A stretch of DNA of 64,000 bases from Vibrio kanaloae (GTDB taxonomy: Bacteria; Pseudomonadota; Gammaproteobacteria; Enterobacterales; Vibrionaceae): the NCBI RefSeq assembly GCF_024347535.1, contig NZ_AP025497.1, forward strand, positions 1,736,001 to 1,800,000, in the 5' to 3' direction. Each line of letters begins with the position of its first letter. Position 1 is the stretch's first letter. Both the position numbers and the translations under genes were made by a program. Below are positions 18,549-26,184 of this stretch, piece after piece. Under the pieces are notes generated by a model. It was not told the DNA's origin. It searched no databases and saw only the letters and a list, made by a program, of their open reading frames with translations.

Positions 18549-19313
18549 TTATAGACCCATCTCTTCAGTTAATGTTTTGATTTGTTTGAGGTCCATAGTG
18601 TGAACTTGAATCATTTGTCTGATATCACTCAATCGAGAGTTAGCGTTATCTTGTTTCTCACAAGCATTTGATTTTGAATCCCATGATGTGCCATCTAAAA
18701 ACACGTCACACGCCTTTTTTAAAGAGCCAAGTTTCTGTTCAAGTTCATCTCTTTCTTTCTCAAGCTTTTCAAGTTCTTGAGAAATTTGTAATTCTTTACG
18801 GAACAATTCACGAGAGCGTTCAAACAAAGTCGACTGCATATCCGCCTGACGGTTTAGCTTCAGGTTGTCCTGTTTAGTTTTGTCTAGCGTTTGCTTTTGT
18901 TCGTTTAACTGTTGTTCTAGCGAGTAGTTCGCTTTCTCTAAAACTGCAGATTGTTTCGCTAAGTCTTGGACCTCTTTTTGATGCTCTTCAGCCTGTTTGA
19001 CTAGCGCGGCTTCTACTTTTGCATCGACCTCGGTATCGACTTTTGCCACCTTCGCTTCCACTGACGTCATCAATTCCGTTTTACTGTCGCGCAATTCTTG
19101 ATATCGGGTTTCAAGTACCTGATAAGTGGACTCCCACTTCGAAGCCGTCACTGTAGAACCGATTAAGCCACCTAGCGCTAAACCTATAACCGCAGCAATG
19201 CCGATATAAAGCTGACTGCGCTTATCACGTTCTTCAATAACAACCACTTCATCTTGTTCGCTTTGTCCAGATTGCTGGTTCACTAGCGGGTACTCCCAAA
19301 ATATGTTTAACAT
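18549..19313 (-). CDS. Inner membrane-anchored coiled-coil protein, function unknown
   Basis: About 254 residues from ATG 19313; a TTG seven codons upstream is an alternative and neither has a strong ribosome site. An acidic N-terminal segment of about 30 residues is followed by one TM helix (YIGIAAVIGLALGGLIGSTV), then a long periplasmic coiled coil (about residues 65-215) rich in Glu, Lys, Gln and Leu. Two Cys follow near the C-terminus (KKACDVF and SNACEKQ), which could form a disulfide. The layout recalls envelope spacer or signalling proteins, but I cannot assign a family or role. Confidence 0.7.
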   Translation of the reverse strand: MLNIFWEYPLVNQQSGQSEQDEVVVIEERDKRSQLYIGIAAVIGLALGGLIGSTVTASKWESTYQVLETRYQELRDSKTELMTSVEAKVAKVDTEVDAKVEAALVKQAEEHQKEVQDLAKQSAVLEKANYSLEQQLNEQKQTLDKTKQDNLKLNRQADMQSTLFERSRELFRKELQISQELEKLEKERDELEQKLGSLKKACDVFLDGTSWDSKSNACEKQDNANSRLSDIRQMIQVHTMDLKQIKTLTEEMGL

Positions 19314-19446
19314 TACGCGGTCACTGATGTTCAAGATTCAGTTAAACCTATCACCTAAGCCTTGAATACATCACCTAAGTTCATGTCCACTCGCTCGCTG
19401 TCGTTTGAACACCGCTCATTTAAAAACGCAGTAGAAACCACCGCGC

Positions 19447-19605
19447 CTAACGAGTTAACTCCGAAATCATCAAGCTGGCTGTATACAAAAGGAAGCTGCT
19501 AACGATAACTATCACTACCCCTTTTTGCACCTTTTCGTTAGTCCGATAACGAAACAGTACAAATGCCAAAGCTAATAAAAAAACAATCGCTATTAGTCGA
19601 GTCAT
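19447..19605 (-). CDS. Small two-helix membrane protein (52 residues)
   Basis: I choose ATG 19605 because a near-perfect AAGGAGGAG ribosome site lies just before it; the longer frame to 19677 adds residues with no such support. The product has a hydrophobic N-terminal helix (RLIAIVFLLALAFVLF), a short charged loop (RYRTNEKVQK) and a second helix (GVVIVIVSSFLLYTASLMI). No family recognised. It is monocistronic and lies upstream of the divergent riboswitch-symporter transcript. Confidence 0.6.
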   Translation of the reverse strand: MTRLIAIVFLLALAFVLFRYRTNEKVQKGVVIVIVSSFLLYTASLMISELTR

Positions 19606-19783
19606 AACTCCTCCTTGTTTCTCTATTTTATACCATTTAAATAAGCAAGTTACGTCAGAGTCACGTTGTTTGATCATTTAGTTGAACAACATTTGTGCAA
19701 ACAGATATTTTGTAGCTGACATCACATTTTATATGATCTAGGATACGCCTACAGATTACCTGATTATTTAGGTAATTGTTCCA

Positions 19784-20036
19784 ATGAAGACTGCAGGAGA
19801 GTGGTTTTTAACTAAACTTTAACATTTAGTTAGATTGACCCGCCGAAGAAGTAAATCTTTCAGGTGCTTTATGCTGGTTAACCCCAGAAAAGTGAGGACT
19901 GTCGTTGGAGGAACCTCTGGAGAGAGCCGTACTACTTTGTTGTAGAAAGCGGCCGCCGAAGGAGCAAGCTTAGTGCCCGTAACTTATCTATAAGTGATTC
20001 GCTAAGTGAAACTCTCAGGCAAAAGGACAGAGGAGT
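19784..20036 (+). promoter_or_regulatory. Tandem glycine riboswitch
   Basis: Two consecutive aptamers precede the symporter gene. Aptamer I (about 19786-19903) contains the GGAGAG segment, the CCGCCGAAG core and a long P3 arm. Aptamer II (about 19907-20033) has AGAG, GGCCGCCGAAGGAGCAA and the 3' ACTCTCAGGCAAAAGGACAG signature. Its P1 can pair CCTCTG (19914-19919) with CAGAGG (20028-20033). The same tandem arrangement is known in Vibrio cholerae before a Na+/alanine symporter gene. It senses glycine and should tune uptake by the downstream gene. Confidence 0.95.
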
Positions 20037-20136
20037 GGAAAGCAACAAACCTTAATTAACAATAGAATTCTATCTAGAAATCCGTATGTATTAAGTGGTG
20101 CTATCGATCCCTGTGATCTGCGCTGCCTTCCCTCTT

Positions 20137-20164
20137 CTCCTTAAATTTTTAATTTATTAAGGGG
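20137..20164 (+). promoter_or_regulatory. Hairpin able to hide the ribosome site of the symporter gene
   Basis: The ribosome site TTAAGGGG (20157-20164) can pair with CTCCTTAA (20137-20144), eight pairs with one G-U, across an A/T-only loop. This lies 100 bases after aptamer II and six bases before the ATG. It is the likely expression platform for translational control. The direction of the effect (on or off) cannot be read from sequence alone. Confidence 0.6.
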
Positions 20165-20169
20165 AATCT

Positions 20170-21540
20170 ATGAACCACCTACAAGCTACACTACAAACCA
20201 TCAACCAATTCGTTTGGGGACCACCACTGCTTATTCTGCTAGTGGGGACAGGTATCTACTTTACTTTTCGCTTAGGCTTGCTCCAGTTTAGACACCTCCC
20301 AACGGCACTAAAAATGGTGTTCAGCAAAGACAAATCGGGTACGGGTGATGTATCAAGTTTCGCCGCTTTGTGTACTGCGCTTTCAGCGACCATTGGTACA
20401 GGTAACATCGTTGGTGTAGCGACCGCTATCAAGATTGGTGGCCCTGGTGCCCTATTCTGGATGTGGCTTGCTGCTATATTTGGTATGGCGACTAAATATG
20501 CAGAATGTCTACTTGCCGTTAAATACCGCAGAACCGATAGTAATGGTGAAATGGTTGGCGGCCCAATGTACTACCTTCAATACGGTGTCGGCTCAAGAGT
20601 CTTAGCGGTGATGTTCGCTGTGTTCGCTTTGGGTGTTGCCTGCTTCGGTATTGGTACCTTCCCACAAGTCAACGCAATCTTAGACGCAACTCACATCTCA
20701 TTTGGCGCTTCGCGTGAGATGTCTGCGGTTGTTCTTACGATATTGGTGGCAGTTGTAACCCTTGGTGGTATCCAATCTATCGCTAAAGTGGCAGGGAAAG
20801 TTGTCCCTACTATGGCGGTTATGTACGTCGTCGCGTGTTTAAGCGTTCTGATTTCAAATGCAGATCAACTACTGAATGCCATTACCCTTGTTGTTACCTC
20901 TGCGTTTACTAACACAGCAGCAACAGGAGGTTTCTTTGGTGCGAGCATCATGCTTGCCATCCAATCAGGTATTGCTCGTGGTGTGTTCTCTAATGAATCT
21001 GGCTTGGGTAGTGCGCCAATGGCTGCGGCTGCGGCAAAAACAAATTCATGCGTGAAGCAAGGACTTGTCTCTATGACAGGTACCTTCTTTGACACCATCA
21101 TCATCTGTACGATGACAGGCTTGGCGCTTATCTTAACGGGTGCTTGGCAGACGGACCTTTCTGGCGCTGCGATGACCACTCATGCATTCGCTGTTGGTTT
21201 GAATGCAGACACCCTTGGCCCAATGCTGGTTTCTGTTGGCTTAATTTTCTTTGCGTTTACAACAATTTTAGGTTGGAACTACTACGGTGAGCGCTGCGTT
21301 GTATTTTTGTTGGGTACTAAAGCCGTTCTACCTTACAAGATAATCTTCATCGCGTTGGTGGCTTCTGGGGCATTCTTAAAGCTCGACATGATCTGGATAA
21401 TGGCAGATATCGTGAATGGCCTAATGGCAATTCCGAACCTAATCGGACTTATTTTACTACGCCACGTTGTTGTCGAAGAAACGAAGCTCTTCTTCAAGCC
21501 TCTAACTTCTTCAAATGATAGCGAAGCAGTTAGAGTATAA
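20170..21540 (+). CDS. AGCS-family sodium:alanine/glycine symporter under glycine riboswitch control
   Basis: A 456-residue inner membrane Na+:amino-acid symporter of usual family length. Motifs: ATIGTGNIVGVATAIKIGGPG, KYAECLLAVKYR, GGPMYYLQYG and RGVFSNESGLGSAPMAAAAA. The start at 20170 has a strong AAGGGG ribosome site. The tandem glycine riboswitch in its leader makes glycine the most likely physiological substrate or signal. It is a paralogue of the gene at 16324 but lacks the signal-like extension. It is monocistronic with a strong terminator. Confidence 0.95.
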   Translation: MNHLQATLQTINQFVWGPPLLILLVGTGIYFTFRLGLLQFRHLPTALKMVFSKDKSGTGDVSSFAALCTALSATIGTGNIVGVATAIKIGGPGALFWMWLAAIFGMATKYAECLLAVKYRRTDSNGEMVGGPMYYLQYGVGSRVLAVMFAVFALGVACFGIGTFPQVNAILDATHISFGASREMSAVVLTILVAVVTLGGIQSIAKVAGKVVPTMAVMYVVACLSVLISNADQLLNAITLVVTSAFTNTAATGGFFGASIMLAIQSGIARGVFSNESGLGSAPMAAAAAKTNSCVKQGLVSMTGTFFDTIIICTMTGLALILTGAWQTDLSGAAMTTHAFAVGLNADTLGPMLVSVGLIFFAFTTILGWNYYGERCVVFLLGTKAVLPYKIIFIALVASGAFLKLDMIWIMADIVNGLMAIPNLIGLILLRHVVVEETKLFFKPLTSSNDSEAVRV

Positions 21541-21560
21541 CCTAAATTGATTGAACACAA

Positions 21561-21594
21561 AGCCCGCACTCACTTCAAGTGCGGGCTTTTTTAT
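21561..21594 (+). terminator. Terminator of the riboswitch-controlled symporter gene
   Basis: A ten-base perfect stem (AGCCCGCACT with AGTGCGGGCT), seven-base loop and T run, 20 bases after the stop. Confidence 0.95.
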
Positions 21595-21936
21595 ATTCAC
21601 TCGAAAGTTAAACTGACTAAGTTATGACTACCGAATATCCATAAATAAATACAATATTTATTCGGGTACGGTTCCAATTAAATATTAGACAAAGATTAAT
21701 AAAAATCCACTAATATAAAACTCACTAATAAAATAAACTCTTAATTAGACATTGCTTACTTTTAAAAAATTGTGACTAAGTGTCAGTATTTTTGTCAAAA
21801 ACGAATAAACTGCACTTTTGTTTTAACCGCTCAAAAACACACCCCAATAAAATATGTGACTTTAATTCATATATGAGTCCGTTTATAGTCATCTACACTG
21901 TTGAGAGAATTATAATAAAAATAAAACGTTGGCTAT
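21595..21936. other. AT-rich intergenic region upstream of the ToxR-like gene
   Basis: Strongly AT-rich, with many A/T runs of the kind bound by H-NS-like silencers. It should hold the promoter of the regulator pair at 21937-23201. No gene or RNA seen. Confidence 0.5.
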
Positions 21937-22743
21937 ATGATCAGATTCGACCCTATTAAAAACCGTATTTATAACGACGAACGTTCTATTAAAATAGGAT
22001 ATCGTGAGACTTGTGTTTTAGAGTTATTACTTAAAAATTCGCCCGAGATTGTAAGTAAACAGGATATTATTAGCTTCGCATGGGGAAGCGAGTTCATAGG
22101 GGATACATCACTTGCAAAGTGTATAAGCTTACTTCGCCAAGGGTTCGTTAAGCTTGGCATCAGAGAAACACCCATCGTCACGGTGCCGAAGGTCGGTTAC
22201 CGCCTTATTGATGAGTGTGTCTTTATCGACTCACAGCCACAAAGCGAAGACACTATTCTTTTCAATCCAGTGAGCGACCAAATTCCACTCGACCATAGTA
22301 GCATTGCTGCCTCCATTCCAGACGATCATAAACCTGAATCCAAATCGAGTTTACCTGCTGCGCAACAAGTCAGCTTATACAAAAACAGACTGTGTTACTT
22401 CACAACCGCTTGTTTACTGATGGCGTCGGCGCTATTGGCTTTTGCTAAGATCAATGATGAGACCCTCAGTGATCTCACCCCCGTTAACCGACTCAGTGAA
22501 CAATGGGTTGGTCAGATACAAGTTCTCCAGGATCCAGAGATGGTCCTAAGTCCAGAACTGGAGGCTATTCTCTATAAACATCAATGTGATTGTGTAGCAT
22601 ACATAAGCGATGAACCTGACTATTCTGAGCTCTCCATACTCAACAAAGCAACGCGTCAATCCGTCAATATCTTTTACACCGCAACGCAATTGGATCAAGC
22701 GAGTGCAGAGATAGCGTTATTCCTAGAAAGAGGCCAATTATGA
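21937..22743 (+). CDS. ToxR/CadC-like membrane-bound transcription factor
   Basis: A 268-residue one-component regulator. Residues 1-95 form an OmpR-type winged helix without a receiver domain (MIRFDPIKNRIYND, recognition region SLAKCISLLRQGFVKLG, wing IVTVPKVGYRLID). A linker follows, then one TM helix (about 152-171) and a periplasmic domain of about 95 residues with two close Cys (HQCDCVAY), as in ToxR and CadC, which read periplasmic conditions and bind DNA from the membrane. The stop overlaps the next gene by four bases. The aerolysin-like toxin gene about 450 bases further on is the obvious candidate target; that is inference from position. Confidence 0.88.
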   Translation: MIRFDPIKNRIYNDERSIKIGYRETCVLELLLKNSPEIVSKQDIISFAWGSEFIGDTSLAKCISLLRQGFVKLGIRETPIVTVPKVGYRLIDECVFIDSQPQSEDTILFNPVSDQIPLDHSSIAASIPDDHKPESKSSLPAAQQVSLYKNRLCYFTTACLLMASALLAFAKINDETLSDLTPVNRLSEQWVGQIQVLQDPEMVLSPELEAILYKHQCDCVAYISDEPDYSELSILNKATRQSVNIFYTATQLDQASAEIALFLERGQL

Positions 22744-23201
22744 TGCCATTTATAGCTCTGTTTTCCTCGTTAACGTTATTCATTGGTATATGGAGTATCC
22801 CTTCCTCTCCACCACAAGAGGAGCGCCATTATCAACATAGCGTGGTGGATCTCATACTCGATGGAAATGTACTACGTACCGATGGACTCACCAAAATAAG
22901 TGATAACAAGGTTCTACACCTTATATCCGTTCAAGATGACAACGTGCCCGACCCTATTGTTCTTCGCTTTAAAGGAGAAGCAGGTCCTTCTCAATCACTT
23001 TTTTTTTCAATATCAGGCACTATCGACTTAGTTTCCGTACAAAAAATAAGTAAAACAATGAATGACAGCTTGTTGTCACCCTACCTACTCATCAACAATG
23101 ACCCATTAACACTCAAGGTTGATATCTTAAGTTCGAACGATTTATTTGCCATAATCCGCACATGTAATACAGGCCGAACACAACTACTAGCTAAACGATA
23201 G
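22740..23201 (+). CDS. Small membrane-anchored periplasmic partner, ToxS-like
   Basis: A 153-residue protein with an N-terminal hydrophobic helix (residues 3-19) and a soluble, predicted periplasmic remainder with no recognised family. It starts within the stop of the ToxR-like gene (ATGA; a second ATG follows at once), so production is coupled. Size, topology and position match ToxS, which stabilises ToxR, but I see no clear sequence similarity to ToxS. The call rests on context. A long hairpin closes the transcript at about 23244-23300. Confidence 0.65.
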   Translation: MMPFIALFSSLTLFIGIWSIPSSPPQEERHYQHSVVDLILDGNVLRTDGLTKISDNKVLHLISVQDDNVPDPIVLRFKGEAGPSQSLFFSISGTIDLVSVQKISKTMNDSLLSPYLLINNDPLTLKVDILSSNDLFAIIRTCNTGRTQLLAKR

Positions 23202-23243
23202 TCTAAATTGATGGAGTAAATTAACTACCATTTTCTCATATTT

Positions 23244-23300
23244 AATAAATTGGATAACCATCTATATTACCCATACAAACGGTTGGTTATCTTATTTATT
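23244..23300 (+). terminator. Long inverted repeat after the regulator pair
   Basis: Arms at 23244-23260 and 23284-23300 match at about 15 of 17 positions (core GATAACCA/TGGTTATC) around a 23-base loop. The 3' arm runs into T-rich sequence. It probably ends the regulator transcript, though a protein-binding role cannot be excluded. Confidence 0.55.
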
Positions 23301-23649
23301 CATCCTATAACTAATATATTCTTTCCGTCGACCTAAACACTTCAAATAGCATCCTCAATGTCAGTTTCTCACTAACATCAAGAAATATTGACGTTCGAGT
23401 ATCAAAAGTATTTCCTCATTTCATAAAAATAGCTTGAACTCCATCAAATAATTTCCTTTACGTTGCATATCGTTTCATTAATAAAACAAAATCAACATTA
23501 CAAGTCATTGAATTAAAGTGGAAAATTAATTCAACCCTTTTCAGTATCTATCTATTTATCAACATGAAAAAGTGAACTTGTCTTGTTAACTGCACGGCAC
23601 AAAAAACATTATCAAAATAGAAAAATTACAAATGAGGGAATTGTTCATG
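23301..23649. other. AT-rich promoter region of the aerolysin-like gene
   Basis: About 350 bases of AT-rich sequence without a gene. It should contain the toxin promoter and any binding sites of the upstream ToxR-like regulator. No single strong operator stands out by eye. Confidence 0.45.
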
Positions 23650-25122
23650 ATCCGAATAAACAGAAGTCTCTTAGCAACCGCAGTGTTGTCTGTTCTATCA
23701 ACCGGTGTAAACGCAAAGATTTACCCAGACCAAATCGTGTTTGAGCAACTTGGTGAAGATGTATGTCGCTCTGGTTATCGTCCTATAGACCGTTATGAAG
23801 CCGAAGAGCAGAAGAGTGCTTTGGTCGCCCGTATGGGCACTTGGCAGATCACAGGCTTAAAAGGAAACTGGGTAATCATGGGGCCTGGTTATCATGGCGA
23901 AATTAAGCAATCAAGCAGTGGGTCAACGTTCTGTTACCCAAACAACGACCAATCTGAAATCCCTAACTATTCCGCCAAATCGGTTCAGGAAGGCAGCGAA
24001 ATCGATGTTCAGTATGAATTAGTGAACAACCGTAACGACTTTGTTCGCCCATTAAGCTATTTAGCCCACAACCTAGGTTACGCATGGGTTGGCGGTAATA
24101 ACAGTCAGTATGTTGGCGAAGACATGACGATAAAGCGCTCTGGCGACAGTTGGGTGATACAAGGAAATAACAATGGATCTTGTAGCGGTTATCGTTGTGG
24201 TGAAAAAACCAAAATCACCGTCGACAACTTTGCCTACACCGTTAACGATGACAACTTTTGGCATGGTGATGTTGTCGAATCAGACCGTGAATTAGTGAAG
24301 ACCGTTTACGCTACCGCAAGAAACAACAGTAATATCGCCCAACAAGTGGTTGTCGATCTGAAAGTAGACGAATCAACAAACTGGTCGAAAACGAACAGCT
24401 ATGGATTCTCGCAAAGCGTTCAAACAGAAAATACGTTTAAGTGGCCTCTTGTTGGCGAAACTAAACTCACTATTAAGTTTGAAGCCAACCAAAGCTTCTC
24501 TAAATCCAATGGTGGTTCTACTAGTGAACAAGTGACACTTCAAGCGCGCCCTATGGTTCCAGCAAACTCAGAGCTTCCGATTCGAGTTGAATTGTATCGT
24601 TCAAGCATCTCCTACCCATATCGATTCAACGCCGACATTAGTTACGATGTTGAGTTTAATGGCTTCCTTCGTTGGGGTGGCAACGCATGGCACTCCCATC
24701 CAGACAACCGCCCTTACAAAGCTCACACCTTTACTATGGGTCGAGGCAGCGATAAATCCGCAGACATTCGTTACCAGTGGGATCACCGATACATTCCAGG
24801 TGAGACAAAATGGTGGGATTGGGGCTGGGCAATCAAAGAAGCTGGCTTATCAAACATGCAGTACGCAACAGGCGGAAGCTTACGCCCATTCCACTCTTAT
24901 GTGTCGGGTGACTTTTACGCTGACTCTCAATTTGCCGGTACCATTGAGATTGGCCAAGCAACACCGATTACCAACAATTTACGTAGCAAAAGAAGTGTTG
25001 ATTCCGTCAACGAAACCACTGAGCGCATTGGCGATATCGAAGTCACCACCAACTTCAATGCTGATGAGTTGAGCGACCTAGGTTTTGAAGGTGCAGAGAT
25101 GAACATTAGCGTCGTTGAATAA
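23650..25122 (+). CDS. aerA: Aerolysin-family pore-forming toxin precursor
   Basis: A 490-residue secreted beta-pore toxin, similar over its full length to Aeromonas aerolysin. Start 23650 is preferred because of the GAGGGA ribosome site eight bases before it. Signal peptide: residues 1-23, ending GVNA. The N-terminal lobe keeps the paired Cys, the YRP(I/V) segment and WVIMGPGYHGE. The second disulfide pair is in GGEC-like CSGYRCG. The pore region TNWSKTNSYGFSQSV to FKWPLVGETKL and the C-terminal GFLRWGGNAW and KWWDWGWAI motifs are intact. A basic activation loop (LRSKRSVDS, about residues 450-458) precedes the C-terminal peptide. It would bind GPI-anchored glycoproteins and form heptamers after proteolysis, if it acts like aerolysin. 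Confidence 0.95.
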   Translation: MRINRSLLATAVLSVLSTGVNAKIYPDQIVFEQLGEDVCRSGYRPIDRYEAEEQKSALVARMGTWQITGLKGNWVIMGPGYHGEIKQSSSGSTFCYPNNDQSEIPNYSAKSVQEGSEIDVQYELVNNRNDFVRPLSYLAHNLGYAWVGGNNSQYVGEDMTIKRSGDSWVIQGNNNGSCSGYRCGEKTKITVDNFAYTVNDDNFWHGDVVESDRELVKTVYATARNNSNIAQQVVVDLKVDESTNWSKTNSYGFSQSVQTENTFKWPLVGETKLTIKFEANQSFSKSNGGSTSEQVTLQARPMVPANSELPIRVELYRSSISYPYRFNADISYDVEFNGFLRWGGNAWHSHPDNRPYKAHTFTMGRGSDKSADIRYQWDHRYIPGETKWWDWGWAIKEAGLSNMQYATGGSLRPFHSYVSGDFYADSQFAGTIEIGQATPITNNLRSKRSVDSVNETTERIGDIEVTTNFNADELSDLGFEGAEMNISVVE

Positions 25123-25171
25123 CTACGTTGTTTAATCAGAGCGCTACAAAGTTCTACAAGCCTTAAAACGC

Positions 25172-25204
25172 AAAAGCCCACGATATATCGTGGGCTTTCA
25201 TATG
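25172..25204. terminator. Bidirectional terminator between aerolysin and LysE genes
   Basis: An almost perfect palindrome (AAAGCCCACGA with TCGTGGGCTTT) lies 50 bases after the toxin stop and 20 bases after the convergent LysE stop. Confidence 0.85.
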
Positions 25205-25224
25205 TTCTATCAGAAAACGGTGAA

Positions 25225-25860
25225 CTACACAGGCTCTTCCATTAGAAGCTTTACGCCCAGCCCCACCAGCACCATGCCTGTCACACCTTCCATCCACTTC
25301 ATAAAGCTCGCATTCTTAAGCAAGTTTTTAGCGGAGTTAAGAGCACCAGCTAAGCCACATTGCCAAACCATCGCAATCATAAAGTGGACCGAAGCCATCA
25401 GCATAGATTGCAATAAAGGCGAACCTTCAGGGTTTACAAATTGAGGTAAAAAGGCCAAGTAGAAAACTGCCGTTTTCGGGTTAAGAACATTAGACAAGAA
25501 GCCTTCACGCAAAGAACGCTTAGCACTGTAGGCTTGCTTAACTTGTTCACCCACCTTCACTTCGCCACCATTTTTCATCAAAGCTCGTAAACTGCTTAAG
25601 CCAAGCCAAATCAGGTAAACCGCGCCCACCATTTTAACGGCTTGAAAGAGTTCAGCTGATTGGGCAAGAATCGCGGAGATCCCCACAGCAGAGAAAAAGG
25701 CGTGTACATAAAGACCGCTACAAATACCAAAGCTGGTCATACAACCGTCAGCTAAGCCCGAGCGGCTCGTATTGCGAATCACTAATGCCGTATCTAAACC
25801 CGGCGTTAATGTTAAAATAGTGATGGCAATAAGAAATGCCTCAAAGTTCAAAATATCCAT
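25225..25860 (-). CDS. LysE/RhtB-family amino acid exporter
   Basis: About 211 residues from ATG 25860 (MDILNFEAFL), which fits the family start; the frame extends upstream to 25965 without homology. It has about six TM helices. Family features are the N-terminal LTPGLDTALVIRNTSRSG segment and GFLSNVLNPKTAVFYLAFLPQFV. Such proteins export amino acids or homoserine lactone-like compounds. It is convergent with the toxin gene and shares its terminator. The substrate is not predictable. Confidence 0.92.
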   Translation of the reverse strand: MDILNFEAFLIAITILTLTPGLDTALVIRNTSRSGLADGCMTSFGICSGLYVHAFFSAVGISAILAQSAELFQAVKMVGAVYLIWLGLSSLRALMKNGGEVKVGEQVKQAYSAKRSLREGFLSNVLNPKTAVFYLAFLPQFVNPEGSPLLQSMLMASVHFMIAMVWQCGLAGALNSAKNLLKNASFMKWMEGVTGMVLVGLGVKLLMEEPV

Positions 25861-26184
25861 ATCATTGTTATTCTTGTTCAGCAATTTATCATCAATACCG
25901 TGTATCTGAACAATTCGCAAGCAACAATTTCGATCAGCGATACAACTCACTGATTTTGTGCACACTGATACAGTTTAACTTGTTAAAAAATAGTAAATTT
26001 TCGACATCACTTGCCTTGGTCGTTTAAGCTATATTTTCTACTAGCTATATATTTTCTACTATAGTTCGCAGCTTCTAGAAGCAGGCAAAGTAAAAACCAC
26101 AATAAGGTAACAAACACTGAGATGAGCCTAACCTCCGGCGTTGCCAGTAGGATCATTAAAAGAAACTAAATTAAGAGTAGTCAA

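Noticed and set aside
24587..25072. A 161-codon plus-strand frame inside the aerolysin gene
   Set aside because: It overlaps the toxin in another frame; the toxin's homology explains the region.
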